Assembly: GCF_018327685.1 (NCBI RefSeq)
Contig: NZ_BNEL01000001.1
Location: forward strand, 2,480,001 to 2,544,000
DNA length: 64,000 bases
Direction of reading: 5' to 3'
Source: Streptomyces sp. TS71-3
Lineage (GTDB): Bacteria > Actinomycetota > Actinomycetes > Streptomycetales > Streptomycetaceae
The position numbers and the translations under genes were made by a program. The notes under the pieces are model-generated. The model saw nothing but the letters and a program-made list of their open reading frames with translations. It was not told the origin of the DNA and did no database searches. This document shows, piece after piece, positions 25,041 through 34,100 of the stretch; within the stretch, counting starts at the first letter, position 1, and every line of letters begins with the position of its first letter.

Positions 25041-25583
25041 TCAGCCCCCATCGCCTTCCATCGCGCGGCGCGCGCCGACCTCGCTGGGGTACTCGCGGAC
25101 CGTGAAGGCGGCGATGGTCCAGCCGACGCAGAACGCCGCGAAGGCGGGCAGCACCGGCGCCGCGATCACCACCAGGAGGCGTCCCGCCATCGCAAGGCCG
25201 GTGGAACGTCCGGTCGCCGCCCGCCTGGTGCTCCGGGCCCGGCCCGGTGTGGGCGGGTCGGCAAGCCCCTTGCGGTGGCCCCGGCGCTGCACCACCCATC
25301 CCCACACCACGGCCACGCACGAGGCGGCCACCTGCGCCCAGTCCCACACCGTGCGCAGACCGGACGGCAGTTCGTCACGGAAGCTCTGGTACAGGCTGAG
25401 CGCCACGAAGCAGAAGAAGGCCAGCACGACGAGCCACAGGAGTGCCGAGAGTGTCCGGCGCGTCCAGTAGCGCGCGCCGCGCTCGTACCAGGTGGTGCCG
25501 AGCCCCGGAAGCTTCGGGATCCGGCGGTCGCGCCCGGTGGGGGACCCGGAGGCGGGGACGTCAGAAGATGCTCTTGATGCCAC
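25041..25583 (-). CDS. Small integral membrane protein of the WXG cassette
   Basis: Encodes 180 residues from GTG 25583, which follows AAAGGA at 8 nt; ATG 25592 is an alternative with the ribosome site too close. There are three to four hydrophobic segments: LSALLWLVVLAFFCFVALSL, WDWAQVAASCVAVVWGWVV, and a long one (RLLVVIAAPVLPAFAAFCVG onward). A basic cytoplasmic loop (RRGHRKGL ... TRRAATGRS) lies between. No family is recognised. It overlaps the end of the upstream WXG gene by 23 bp, so it is co-translated and probably functions with it. Confidence 0.7.
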   Translation of the reverse strand: MASRASSDVPASGSPTGRDRRIPKLPGLGTTWYERGARYWTRRTLSALLWLVVLAFFCFVALSLYQSFRDELPSGLRTVWDWAQVAASCVAVVWGWVVQRRGHRKGLADPPTPGRARSTRRAATGRSTGLAMAGRLLVVIAAPVLPAFAAFCVGWTIAAFTVREYPSEVGARRAMEGDGG

Positions 25584-26850
25584 CCCAGACATCCTTTCCC
25601 AGTCGTTTGAAGTCGTCACCGCTCTCCGAGAGGACGTGGCCGCTGCCGTGCAGCACGCCACCGACCACACCGTGGTCGTGGATGTCCTCGCTCCAGTGCT
25701 CGTGGAAGGCGTGGTCGATGACGCCCGTCGCGCCGACCACCACCGCACCGCCCACGCCCGCGACGGCGAGCGCGGGCACGTCGAACGGTGCTGCCGCGAC
25801 AAGGCCCGCCGTGATGGCCGTACCCGCGGCCAGCCCCGCGAGGTTGGCACCCCCGTCCACCGCGACCGAGTGCTGCCAGGACCAGCCCTTGTCGTGGTCG
25901 TCGGAGGCCTCCAGCAGCCCGCAGGCGCTCGCCGCGGCGACGTCCAGGACCGGGACCTCCTTGAGGAAGTCCGGCAGCTTCTCCACGCCCTCGCCGACCC
26001 GCAGCGCGTGCGCGGCGTCCGCCATCTTGACGTTCAGAACGCGGTCGTAGGGGAGCGCGGTGCTGCCGTGGTCGGCGCGGGCGATGTCCTGCTCCAGCGA
26101 CTCGACGTTCGCGACGGCGTCGCGGTAGGCGCTCTTGGCGGGCAGGTCCTTGGGGAGCGAGCGGCCCTCCTTCTGGAACGCCTTGCGCTCCTTGCGGAGT
26201 GCCTTCTTGGCCGCCTGCTCCTCGTCCCTGGCGTCCGCGATCTTCTCGCGGGCCTCCTTGCCGCCGGCCCGCGCGTCCTCGGCGTCGTAGGCGTACAGGC
26301 CGCGCAGGTAGTCGGCGAGCGTGAGCTTGTCGCCGGGAGAGACCTTGCCGGTGGCCTGGGCGTACAGCCCGCGGAGCTTGTCGGCGGCGACGAGCCGGGC
26401 GTGCTCGGCGGTGTGCAGGATCTCCTTGCGCGCCGTCGTGTAGTCGTTCAGGGCGGCGCTCGCCTTCCGGGCGTCCGCGCCCGGCGGATCGGCGGTGGCC
26501 ATCTGGCCGGGCACGCCCTTGGCGAGCATCGGCACGCCCTTGCGGACGGCGATGTCCTCGGCGTTCTTCAGGGCCGTCTCGCACGAGGAGAGCGCGCCCG
26601 CCAGCGTGTCGAGGATGTCGCCCGCGTCGTGCACCAGGTTGGCGAAGGCGCCGGCCGTCAGCGCGTCCTCGCTCCAGCGGCCGCGGAAGTCCTCGGCCGC
26701 CTCGCCCTTCCAACTGGCGTCGCCCACGAGCGACTCGACCTCGCGCCCCAGGGGATGGACCACGCCTTCGAGTGCCTTCTTGGCGTTCTTGTACGTCTCG
26801 GCCATGGTCCGCAGCCCGCCGATGTCGCCGCCGACCCAGCTGTCGCCCAT
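25561..26850 (-). CDS. WXG-motif protein, putative type VII-secreted or toxin-scaffold protein
   Basis: Encodes 429 residues. The N-terminal ~110 residues are helical with a W47-K-G49 motif (VGDASWKGEAAEDFRGRW), as in WXG100/LXG proteins. A coiled-coil, Lys/Glu-rich middle (about 190-260, REKIADARDEEQAAKKALRK) follows. The C-terminal 100 residues are a glycine-zipper hydrophobic region (NLAGLAAGTAITAGLVAAAP, AVAGVGGAVVVGATGVID) ending in DVWGGIKSIF. Such C-termini occur in predicted secreted pore or toxin-associated proteins; no catalytic toxin domain is seen. It overlaps both neighbours, with its start touching the stop of the 99-residue gene. Confidence 0.75.
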   Translation of the reverse strand: MGDSWVGGDIGGLRTMAETYKNAKKALEGVVHPLGREVESLVGDASWKGEAAEDFRGRWSEDALTAGAFANLVHDAGDILDTLAGALSSCETALKNAEDIAVRKGVPMLAKGVPGQMATADPPGADARKASAALNDYTTARKEILHTAEHARLVAADKLRGLYAQATGKVSPGDKLTLADYLRGLYAYDAEDARAGGKEAREKIADARDEEQAAKKALRKERKAFQKEGRSLPKDLPAKSAYRDAVANVESLEQDIARADHGSTALPYDRVLNVKMADAAHALRVGEGVEKLPDFLKEVPVLDVAAASACGLLEASDDHDKGWSWQHSVAVDGGANLAGLAAGTAITAGLVAAAPFDVPALAVAGVGGAVVVGATGVIDHAFHEHWSEDIHDHGVVGGVLHGSGHVLSESGDDFKRLGKDVWGGIKSIF

Positions 26851-27149
26851 CAGCCCTCTCCCACCATCAGGTCCTCGAACAGGCCGTGCACGTCGATGTC
26901 GTGCCGCCGGAACGAGGCCGTGGCGTACGCGACCCGGTCCCCGTGGTCGTCCAGCCGGTCGGCGAAGCCCGTGTGCAGGGCGACGATGAGGTCGGCGACC
27001 TCCTTGATGGCGTGGTCGAGCCCGCCGTCGCCGCCGCTCACCACGGGCGGGGCGACCTGGGCGTGCAGCCCCCGGTAGTTGCCCGCCTCGCGGTGGAACG
27101 TGGCGGACATCGAGGTGAGATCCCCCAGCACCGCCTTGAAGTCGGCCAT
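26850..27149 (-). CDS. Small WXG100-sized helical protein
   Basis: Encodes 99 residues, the size of ESX/WXG100 proteins, and helical throughout (FKAVLGDLTSMSATFHREAG, AIKEVADLIVALHTGFADRL), but without a central W-x-G. Its stop shares one base with the next start, so it is tightly coupled to the 429-residue WXG protein, and the two probably form a complex. Its start codon lies inside the first unit of the 29-bp tandem repeat, so repeat copies lie across its ribosome site. Confidence 0.75.
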   Translation of the reverse strand: MADFKAVLGDLTSMSATFHREAGNYRGLHAQVAPPVVSGGDGGLDHAIKEVADLIVALHTGFADRLDDHGDRVAYATASFRRHDIDVHGLFEDLMVGEG

Positions 27150-27236
27150 CAGCGCATCTCCTGCGCGTAGGCGGCCATCAGCGCACCTCCCGCGCGTAGG
27201 CGGCCATCAGCGCACCTCCCGCGCGTAGGCGGCCAG
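27143..27236. repeat. 29-bp tandem repeat at a gene junction
   Basis: Three full units and a partial fourth (starts at 27143, 27172, 27201, 27230). Read on the minus strand, each unit spans the end of the SAV_915-like gene (AAYAREVR-stop) and a fresh ATG, so the array makes two 9-codon micro-ORFs (MAAYAREVR, MAAYAQEMR) before the real small gene. It also multiplies a purine-rich ribosome-site-like GCGGGAGG. Confidence 0.9.
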
Positions 27237-27776
27237 GTCGGCCGGCTGCCAGTTCCGCTGTCCCGGGGCCACCCGCGGGTCGAGCCGGACGGTGAGGCCG
27301 CGCTCGCGCATGCCCTCGGCCAGCGGCCCGATCGACGCGGCGATCCACGGCTGGGCCTCGCCGAGCGCGGCCACCAGCCTCTGGGGCGTGGAGAAGGCGA
27401 GGGCCACGGTTCCGTCCGCCGGATGCTCGAAGAGCTCGCAGGCGATGAAGGGCACGCGCGCGGGGCGGCCGTCCGCGTCCGTGGTGTCGACGTAGCGGGG
27501 ATGTGCCGGTACGCAGACGGGCGTGTGGTACGCGGGAATGCCGGGCTTCGGTGCCGGGGGCGCGGCTGGGGCTTCGGGGGCGGGCGGGTTCGCCCCGGTC
27601 GGCGGCGCGGGCGGCGATGGCGGCGGGAGTGGCGGGAGCGGCTGGGTCTCGGCGTAGTCGAGGATGCGCGAGGGGCGGGGCGCCGCCTCCGCCTCCGCGG
27701 CGGGGTCCGCGCCCGGGGGCACGGGCGGCCGTGTCTCGATGTAGTCCAGGATGCGTGACCGGACCGGCTCCCCCAC
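27207..27776 (-). CDS. SAV_915/SseB-like protein with Pro-rich N-terminus
   Basis: Encodes 189 residues from GTG 27776, which follows GGGGGAGG; GTG 27809 (200 residues) is an alternative without a ribosome site. The N-terminal ~80 residues carry a duplicated short motif (SRILDYIETRPPVPPG and SRILDYAETQPLPPLP) and a Pro/Ala linker. The C-terminal ~95 residues (VPAHPRYVDTTDADGRPARV, FIACELFEHPADGTVALAFS) resemble SAV_915/SseB-like domains often found beside type VII-type genes. It is the first gene of the minus-strand WXG cassette; its function is unknown. Confidence 0.6.
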   Translation of the reverse strand: MGEPVRSRILDYIETRPPVPPGADPAAEAEAAPRPSRILDYAETQPLPPLPPPSPPAPPTGANPPAPEAPAAPPAPKPGIPAYHTPVCVPAHPRYVDTTDADGRPARVPFIACELFEHPADGTVALAFSTPQRLVAALGEAQPWIAASIGPLAEGMRERGLTVRLDPRVAPGQRNWQPADLAAYAREVR

Positions 27777-28574
27777 CGCCGCCTCCCCCTTCGGCTTCTG
27801 CTTCCCCACCGCGGGGCCCGCCGTGGGTTCCCGCCACGGGCGCGCTTCCCGATCGCTCCGGTACGGCGACGTGGCTCGGCTGACGCGAAGTCAGCTCGCA
27901 ACCGGCCCGAGCGACACGTCCGATATGGATCCCCCCGCGGTGGCCCCGCCACAGTAGTCAGCGGCCACCGGCGCAAATCCGCCTATGTCAGAGCGAGGGG
28001 CGGGGCGTATGCGAAACCCATACGGCGGTTTTGTCGCGACCTGGCCGACTCTTGACCGCCGGGTGACCGGATCCGAGCGGCTCAGGAGGCGGGGGAGTGG
28101 CATGTGCCGCTGCGCGGGGAGAGGAGGCCGCGGTGGCCCGGTGGCGAGATCCGGGCAATCGTCGCTCTGCGTGTCTGGCCGGTCGGCCCAGAGTAATTAG
28201 AGTTACTCACTGGTTCTTCGCCGTGCGGGGAGAACATGGGCTTATCGGATGCGGCGGCCGTGGTCGGCCACGGAGACGGGGATGCCGCCGAGGACCTGGC
28301 CGCCGAGCCGGCGTCCTCCATGGAGTCAGGGCAGCGGGTGGACGGACTGATGCACAAGCAGATTCAGGCGTACCGGTTCTGCGCTCCTCGCGCGTCCGAT
28401 CGGCAGGGCGCCGTACCGGGCGTCACTTCCGGCACCGCGTTGGCCCAGGAGAGGGCGTTGATTTCGGACATTGTCGGTAGAGATCCCACGCCGGAACGGC
28501 TCCGGGAGTCGGCGGGCGGCCGGAGCGCTGTCCCCGGTACCGGCCCGCCCCTTCGGCACGGCGAGAGGATCCCC
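27777..28574. other. Divergent intergenic region with an AT-rich palindrome
   Basis: This ~800-bp region lies between the WXG cassette and a secreted-protein gene. GAGTAA (28191-28196) and TTACTC (28203-28208) form an AT-rich inverted repeat overlapping a -10-like TAGAGT. A possible start (ATG 28236, GGGGAGA before it) is in frame with the downstream gene, but the intervening 113 codons look only weakly coding. Otherwise nothing recognisable. Confidence 0.4.
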
Positions 28575-29117
28575 ATGCGCACCAGCGGTACGCGGCGTGC
28601 TTCCCGATGGGCTGCCGTATCGACTCTCCTGGGCGTGCTGCTGGTGGGCGCCACGATCGCGTCCGCTTCCGCCGAATCGGTCCGCGGCAAGCCGGGGGGT
28701 CTGGAGGCGGTGAAGGCCGAGCGGACGTGGAAGGCCGGCACGGGTGACGGCGTGACGCTCGCCGCGGTCGACCCCAGAGTGGCCGACACCGCCGTCGTCG
28801 ACACGGCAGTGGTCAACACCTCCGTGGTGGACACCTCCGTGGTCGACGCCTCCGTGAGAGGCACTGGAGCCAGTGCCTCTCCTTCCGTCCTCCCCGCCGC
28901 GGTCCTCCCCGCCGCGGCCTCCGCCTCCCCGGATCCGAGCGGCACGGGTGCCGCCGCCCCGGAGGACACCGGTCACCAGTACAAGCACGAGGGCCCGGGT
29001 ACCTCGCCCAGGTCGGGCGACGCCGCCTTCCCGATCCTCTGGCTGGCCGTGGGCATCGGTGCGTTCCTGGCCGTCGCCATAGCGGTCACCACGGCCTTCC
29101 GCCGCCGGCCGATGTGA
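28575..29117 (+). CDS. Secreted/anchored protein with VVDT-type repeats
   Basis: Encodes 180 residues. A signal peptide (about 1-37, RWAAVSTLLGVLLVGATIAS then ASA) and a C-terminal transmembrane helix followed by RRRPM suggest a cell-surface protein anchored at its C-terminus, without a sortase motif. Residues ~70-95 are a five-residue repeat (VADTA-VVDTA-VVNTS-VVDTS-VVDAS). Just after it the DNA holds a perfect 26-bp palindrome (28856-28881). ATG 28575 was chosen for the signal peptide and GAGAGGA upstream; ATG 28236 would give 293 residues. No family recognised. Confidence 0.65.
   Translation: MRTSGTRRASRWAAVSTLLGVLLVGATIASASAESVRGKPGGLEAVKAERTWKAGTGDGVTLAAVDPRVADTAVVDTAVVNTSVVDTSVVDASVRGTGASASPSVLPAAVLPAAASASPDPSGTGAAAPEDTGHQYKHEGPGTSPRSGDAAFPILWLAVGIGAFLAVAIAVTTAFRRRPM
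28856..28881. repeat. Perfect 26-bp palindrome inside a coding region
   Basis: GAGAGGCACTGG, a 2-bp spacer, and CCAGTGCCTCTC are exact inverse complements. In mRNA this makes a very stable 11-12-bp hairpin within the coding sequence at 28575-29117. It encodes an Arg-Gly-Thr-Gly-Ala-Ser stretch. Confidence 0.9.
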
Positions 29118-29259
29118 GGGGCGACGGCACGCGGGACGAGCCGGCCCCGTACGCGGTGGACCGTCCGGCGGAGGGACGGCGCTTGGCGTGGGAAGCGGAC
29201 AACTGCCTGCACCGCACGGCACGATGATGCGTGAGGTGCCGACGCGAGGAGGGTTCCGT

Positions 29260-29730
29260 ATGGAGAGCCGAGTGGACGACGGTGTGGTTGCCGCGATCGA
29301 GGAGCTGGTGGCTGCGTCGAGGGGGCTCGTCGTCGTCACGACGGTCCGGGCTTCCGGCATGCCCCACTCCACCGTGGTGAACGCCGGACCGGTCGTGCAC
29401 CCCGTCACCGGCGAACCCGCGGTGGGCCTGGTCGCGGTGGGCGGCTCGCTGAAGCTGCGCCACCTGCGCCAGGACCCGCGCGGCGTCGTGGTCTTCCGCG
29501 ACGGCCCCCGGTGGCTCGCCGTCGAGGGCGTCGCCACGCTCGTCGGCCCCGACGACCCCTACCCTGGCGTCCCCGCGGAGGACGTTCCCGGGCTGCTGCG
29601 CGACGTCTACCGGGCCGCGGGCGGCGGCGAACATCCCGACTGGGACGAGTTCGACACGGTGATGGCCCGCGAGCGGCGCACGGCGGTCTACCTCGGGATC
29701 GGGCGCACGTACGGGGTGTATCCGCGGTAG
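29260..29730 (+). CDS. PPOX-class flavin/F420-dependent oxidoreductase-like protein
   Basis: Encodes 156 residues from ATG 29260 with GAGGAGG upstream; ATG 29224 is a longer but weaker start. The split-barrel fold of the pyridoxamine-phosphate-oxidase superfamily is suggested by RGLVVVTTVRASGMPHSTVV, LKLRHLRQDPRGVVVF and the terminal YLGIGRTYGVYPR. Actinobacterial members use F420 or FMN to reduce diverse substrates; the substrate is not deducible. It stands alone between two membrane-protein genes. Confidence 0.8.
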   Translation: MESRVDDGVVAAIEELVAASRGLVVVTTVRASGMPHSTVVNAGPVVHPVTGEPAVGLVAVGGSLKLRHLRQDPRGVVVFRDGPRWLAVEGVATLVGPDDPYPGVPAEDVPGLLRDVYRAAGGGEHPDWDEFDTVMARERRTAVYLGIGRTYGVYPR

Positions 29731-29795
29731 CGGGTGTGCGCTTGGCGGGCAGAGGCCCTGTTGGCAAGAGCACTGGCGCCTGCCAGGCTCACGCC

Positions 29796-30326
29796 ATGTC
29801 CGCCGTTGTCATTGCGGTGGTCGCGGCTGTTTCCTCGGTCGTCGCCGCGGCCGTTGCCGGAGTGTTCGCGCTGGCCGCGCGGCGCCTTGATGCGCGCGTG
29901 CAACGCCTGGACAAGGTGCAGGAGCGGATCTCGGAACGCAAGTACGGCATGTACGAGCCGGTCGTCGAGCTGCTGGGCCGCATGTTCACGACGGATGAGC
30001 TGCCGACCCCGGAGGAGAAGGAGCACAAGCGGCGCTTCGACAACTGGGTCATCGTGTACGGGTCCCCGGGGACCGTGCGCGCCTACTCGCGGCTGATGCA
30101 GGCCCTGCCGCACCATCCTCCCGGCGACATCCAGATCCGGCTCTACGCCGACTTCCTGCTGGCGGTCCGCGAAGACATCGGTGACCCCGTCGGCACGCTC
30201 GATCGGGTGGAGATCCTCGGGACGCGGCAGGTGCGCCTCAGCGACACCGCAAGTCTCACGGATCCCGATCTCGATGCGGTCTGCACGCGCCTGGGTTGGC
30301 CGCCGCCGTGGCGGTCCGGTCGGTGA
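29796..30326 (+). CDS. Hypothetical membrane-anchored protein
   Basis: Encodes 176 residues. One N-terminal transmembrane helix (VVIAVVAAVSSVVAAAVAGV) is followed by a basic helix (ARRLDARVQRLDKVQERISE) and a soluble cytoplasmic domain (RKYGMYEPVVELLGRMF, FDNWVIVYGSPGTVRAYSRL). No family recognised with certainty. It begins 66 bp after the PPOX-like gene and has no strong ribosome site. Confidence 0.65.
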   Translation: MSAVVIAVVAAVSSVVAAAVAGVFALAARRLDARVQRLDKVQERISERKYGMYEPVVELLGRMFTTDELPTPEEKEHKRRFDNWVIVYGSPGTVRAYSRLMQALPHHPPGDIQIRLYADFLLAVREDIGDPVGTLDRVEILGTRQVRLSDTASLTDPDLDAVCTRLGWPPPWRSGR

Positions 30327-30650
30327 GCCTTTTCGGCGAGGCCGCCGATTCCGGGGCAGCCACTTCGACGCGAAGGGGCGCACCCGGGAGGGCACCGTCC
30401 GATAATGGCCGAGCTGTTCGTGGAGCCGACCTACGACTCGAACCGGCCGCCGGACACTCGATGCTCGGCGGCCACGCCCCGTCCCGGTCGGGTCGGCCGT
30501 TCTTCGGGCACCCGCCACTCGGCATGCGTTCGCCTGGCGGGTGATTCAGGAGCCGTCGAACGCTGCCGCTACGCCCGTCGGCCCGCTCAATGGTCATGTT
30601 TGGACCTGCATGCCCGACGTCAACCGACTCGGGAACTCGGACGGACAACC

Positions 30651-30682
30651 AAAAGGGCGGCACCCCTCCGGGGGTGCCGCCT
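30651..30682 (-). terminator. Terminator of tRNA-Cys
   Basis: On the minus strand GGCGGCACCCC pairs with GGGGTGCCGCC around a short loop and is followed by CTTTT, a textbook intrinsic terminator 17 bp beyond the tRNA 3' end. The 30327-30650 stretch beyond it holds nothing recognisable. Confidence 0.85.
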
Positions 30683-30698
30683 TCGTTCTGCCTGGTGG

Positions 30699-30770
30699 AG
30701 GCCGTGGCGGGAATCGAACCCGCGTAACTCGCTTTGCAGACGAGTCCCTGAGCCACTCGGGCACACGGCC
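30699..30770 (-). tRNA. tRNA-Cys (GCA anticodon)
   Basis: 72 nt. The acceptor GGCCGTG pairs with CACGGCC, the discriminator is U73 (as expected for tRNA-Cys), the T-arm is GCGGGTTCGATTCCCGC, and the anticodon GCA sits at 30735-30737. CCA is not encoded. It is a single tRNA, with a strong terminator just downstream. Confidence 0.97.
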
Positions 30771-31145
30771 ATCGGTTGAAGCGCCCGCCGCGCGCCGGCC
30801 GTCGTGTCGGGACCCGGCCGCCGGCGGGCGAACCCTTCAGCGGATCTGACGGTACGGGCACCCCAAGGGCCTCTCAAGGCGCGGGCGCGGGCCGCAACGG
30901 GACTGCCATACGGCGTTCATAAGCGGTAAGTGGCCTGGTGGAGAAGGCTTCCGCCCCGACGGCACGGCCACCGCGGCCGTCACCAGCCCGCGCCGTCGCC
31001 GATCCACCGCGCGGACCCGCCCGTTCGCTCCACCCCGCACTCCCCTCCCGCACCTCCCGCTCCTCCCACACCCTCGCTCCCCCCACACAACCCCACCCGC
31101 CCCGCCCCCTCCCCCAGGGTCCAGAACCCCCGTATCTTCCCGTCC

Positions 31146-34100
31146 ATGACCCCTTTTCCCAGTGATTTACCGCGTCGAGGCGTTCTCAAAGTCGGGCTGG
31201 CCGGGGCGGGAGCGGCCGCGCTTCCGGTGCCGGGGCGGGCCGGGCCTCCCGGAGGGTCGGGGGCCGTGGTCGCCGAGGGTGCGCAGGCCGCCGAGGGTGC
31301 CCCTACGCGGAGGCTGACGTTCACCGAGGGCACCAACGCCTCCGTGACCGCCTCGCCGCGCGGCGACCGGCTGATCCTCGAAGTGCAGGGCGTGCTGTGG
31401 GCCGTGGCCCGCGAGGGTGGTACGGCCACCGCGCTGACCGGAGCCGACCTCGACCCGGCACGGGTGGCCTGGTCGCCCGACGGCTCGGTCGTCGCCGTCT
31501 GCGCCTACCGGGACGGCGGGTTCCACCTCTGGACGATGCGACCGGACGGTTCCGGTCTGAAGCAACTGACCTCCGGGCCCTGGGACGACAGGGGAGTCGC
31601 CTGGTCCCCGGACGGGACGCGGCTCGCGTTCGCCTCGGAGCGCGGCGGGGATCCCGCTGCCGGCTCCCGTTACCGCATCTGGACGGTGGACGTCCGCAGC
31701 GGCGAGCTGGCCCCGCTCACCGACGACGCCGGGGTCGAGGACTACGACCCGGCCTGGCACCCCGACGGTGACAAGGTGTTCTTCGTCCGCGCCGACGCGC
31801 AGGGCGGGCGGACGCTGGCCTCGGTGCCCGCCGCCAGGCGCGGGGGAGCGGTCACGGTCGAACGGACCGTGGACAGCGGCACCCTCGTCGGGCCCGCGGT
31901 GAGCGCGGACGGCCGGGTCGCCTGCGTGCACGTCGCCGGCGCCGTCCAGGGCGAGAACCCCGCCAGCGCCACGCTGCTGGTCGACGGTGCGCCCCTCACA
32001 GACGGCGAGGACGTCTCGCCCCAGCCGCCGTGCTGGACCGCCGACGGCACCCTCCTCTACCTGGCCGACGGCCACCTGCGCGCCCGCCGCCCGGCCGGGT
32101 CCGCCCCCGGCGCCCGGTCCGGGTCCGCGCCCGCCGCCGCGGCGGAGACCATCCCGTTCACCGCCGTCCTCGAACAGACCCGGCCGCGGTACCGCAGGAA
32201 GCGGTTCGACTTCGACTCCACGGCCGCCCGCCCGGTACGGGGCGTGCACCTGCCGGTGCTGGCCCCCGACGGGCAGTCCGTCGCCTTCGTCGCCCTGAAC
32301 ACCCTCTGGGTGATGCCCGTCGGCGGGCGGCCACGCGCGCTGGTGCGGGGCATCCCGACCGCGTACGTCCAGATGCCGTCCTGGGACCCGGACGGCCGCA
32401 GCGTGGTCTACGCCTACGACGGCGATCCGAACACCGGAGGACCCGCCAGTGACGGGCTGACCGCGGTCCGCCGCCACTGGCTGGGCGACGGCAAGGACGA
32501 ACTGCTGGCGGGCGGCGGGCGCCTCAACCCCGTCCTCTCCCCGGACGGCACCCGGCTGGCCTGCCACGACACCACCGGCAACCTCTTCGTCAGGGACCTC
32601 GCCGCGGGAAAGGAGGAGCAGGTCATCGCGCCGCTGGGCGCCAACGGCCTCCCGGGGCGGCCGAGCTGGTCCCCGGACGGCCGGTTCATCGCCTTCTGCG
32701 ACCGCAACCGCCTCAACCAGCGCTTCCGGGAGGGCTACAACGTCATCCGGGTGGTGGACGTCGCCGCCAAGGAGGCGTCGGTCCACCAGCCGATGCCGCA
32801 CGCGTCGCTGTCCGACCGGGGCAACTGCGGACCCGTCTGGTCCCCGGACGGCACCGCCATGGCGTTCATCATGGACTCCGCCCTGTGGGTGCTGCCCGTC
32901 TCGCCGCAGGGCGCCCCCACGGGCGAACCGGTGCGGATCACCGACGAGGCCGCCGACCACCCCTCCTGGTCGGGCGACAGCCGGCACCTCCTCTACGAGA
33001 CGTCCGGCCGGCTGCGGCTCGTCGGCCGCGACGGAAGCGGAGCGCGCTCTATTGGCGTGCCGCTCCGGTACGCCCGTGCCGTGCCGCCCCGCGGCGAGGT
33101 CACCCGGGTGCACGCCGGGCGGCTCTGGGACGGCACCGGCGAGCGGGTCCTCACGGACGTCGACATCGTGATCGCCGGCCACCGCATCGTCGCCGTCGAG
33201 CAGCACCGGGCGGGCGGGAGCGGCGCGGGGGAGCGGCTGATCGACGCCTCCGGGACCACCGTCCTTCCCGGCCTGTGGGACGCGCACACCCACCCCTGGC
33301 AGTACACCTACGGCGGCAGGCAGACCAGCCTGAACCTGGCCTACGGGATCACCAGCAACGCCTCGCTCGGCGGCTTCGCGCACGAGGGCGCCCGGATCAG
33401 GGAGTCCGTGGCCGCGGGCCGCCAGGCGGGACCCCGCCTCTTCGCCACCGGCGAGCTGATCGACGGCAGCAGGGTCGCCTACAGCATGGGCCGCGCCCAC
33501 CGCACCCCGGACGGCGTCCGGCGCTCCCTGGACCGCGCCGTCGCGCTCGGCTACGACTTCGTCAAGACCTACGTGCGCGCCCCCGCCTCGACGATGCGGG
33601 AAGCCGCCCGCACCGCCCACGAACGGCTCGGCGTGCCCTCCGGGAGCCACCTCCTGTCGCCGGGCGCGAGCGTCGGCCAGGACCTGACCACGCACCTCCA
33701 GGCCACCCAGCGCTCGGAGTACGGCCGCGCGTACTCGCCGACGGGCCACTCCTACCAGGACGTCCACGAGACGTACCGGGGCGGCGACTTCGCGATCGTC
33801 ATCACGCCGTTCACGGCGATCTCGCTGATCGGCGCCGACCCGGACCTTGCGCGCGACCCCCGCGTCACCTCGCTGATGGCGCCCTGGGACGCCGCCCTCA
33901 TCGAGCAGTACGCCGCGAAGCCGCCGTCCGACGCCGCCATCCTCGCGGTGCGGGAGGAGGTCGCGGTGTACAAGCGGATACTGGCCGACGGCGGCAGGCT
34001 CGCGCTGGGCACCGACGCGCCCCTGACGCCCATCGGGCTCCACGTCCACATGGGGCTGCGCGCGCTGTACCGGTACGGCGGGCTGTCCGTCGCCGAGGTG

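Noticed and set aside
28236..28574. 113 extra codons in front of the secreted protein, from ATG 28236.
   Set aside because: Third-position GC is lower than in neighbouring genes and a clear signal peptide starts at 28575; kept only as a finding to test.
30424..30450. A tRNA 3'-end-like stretch on the minus strand (GGTTCGAGTC ... CTCCA) that could be an att-site remnant.
   Set aside because: The T-stem arms do not pair, and no other tRNA parts, integrase or matching duplicate are nearby.
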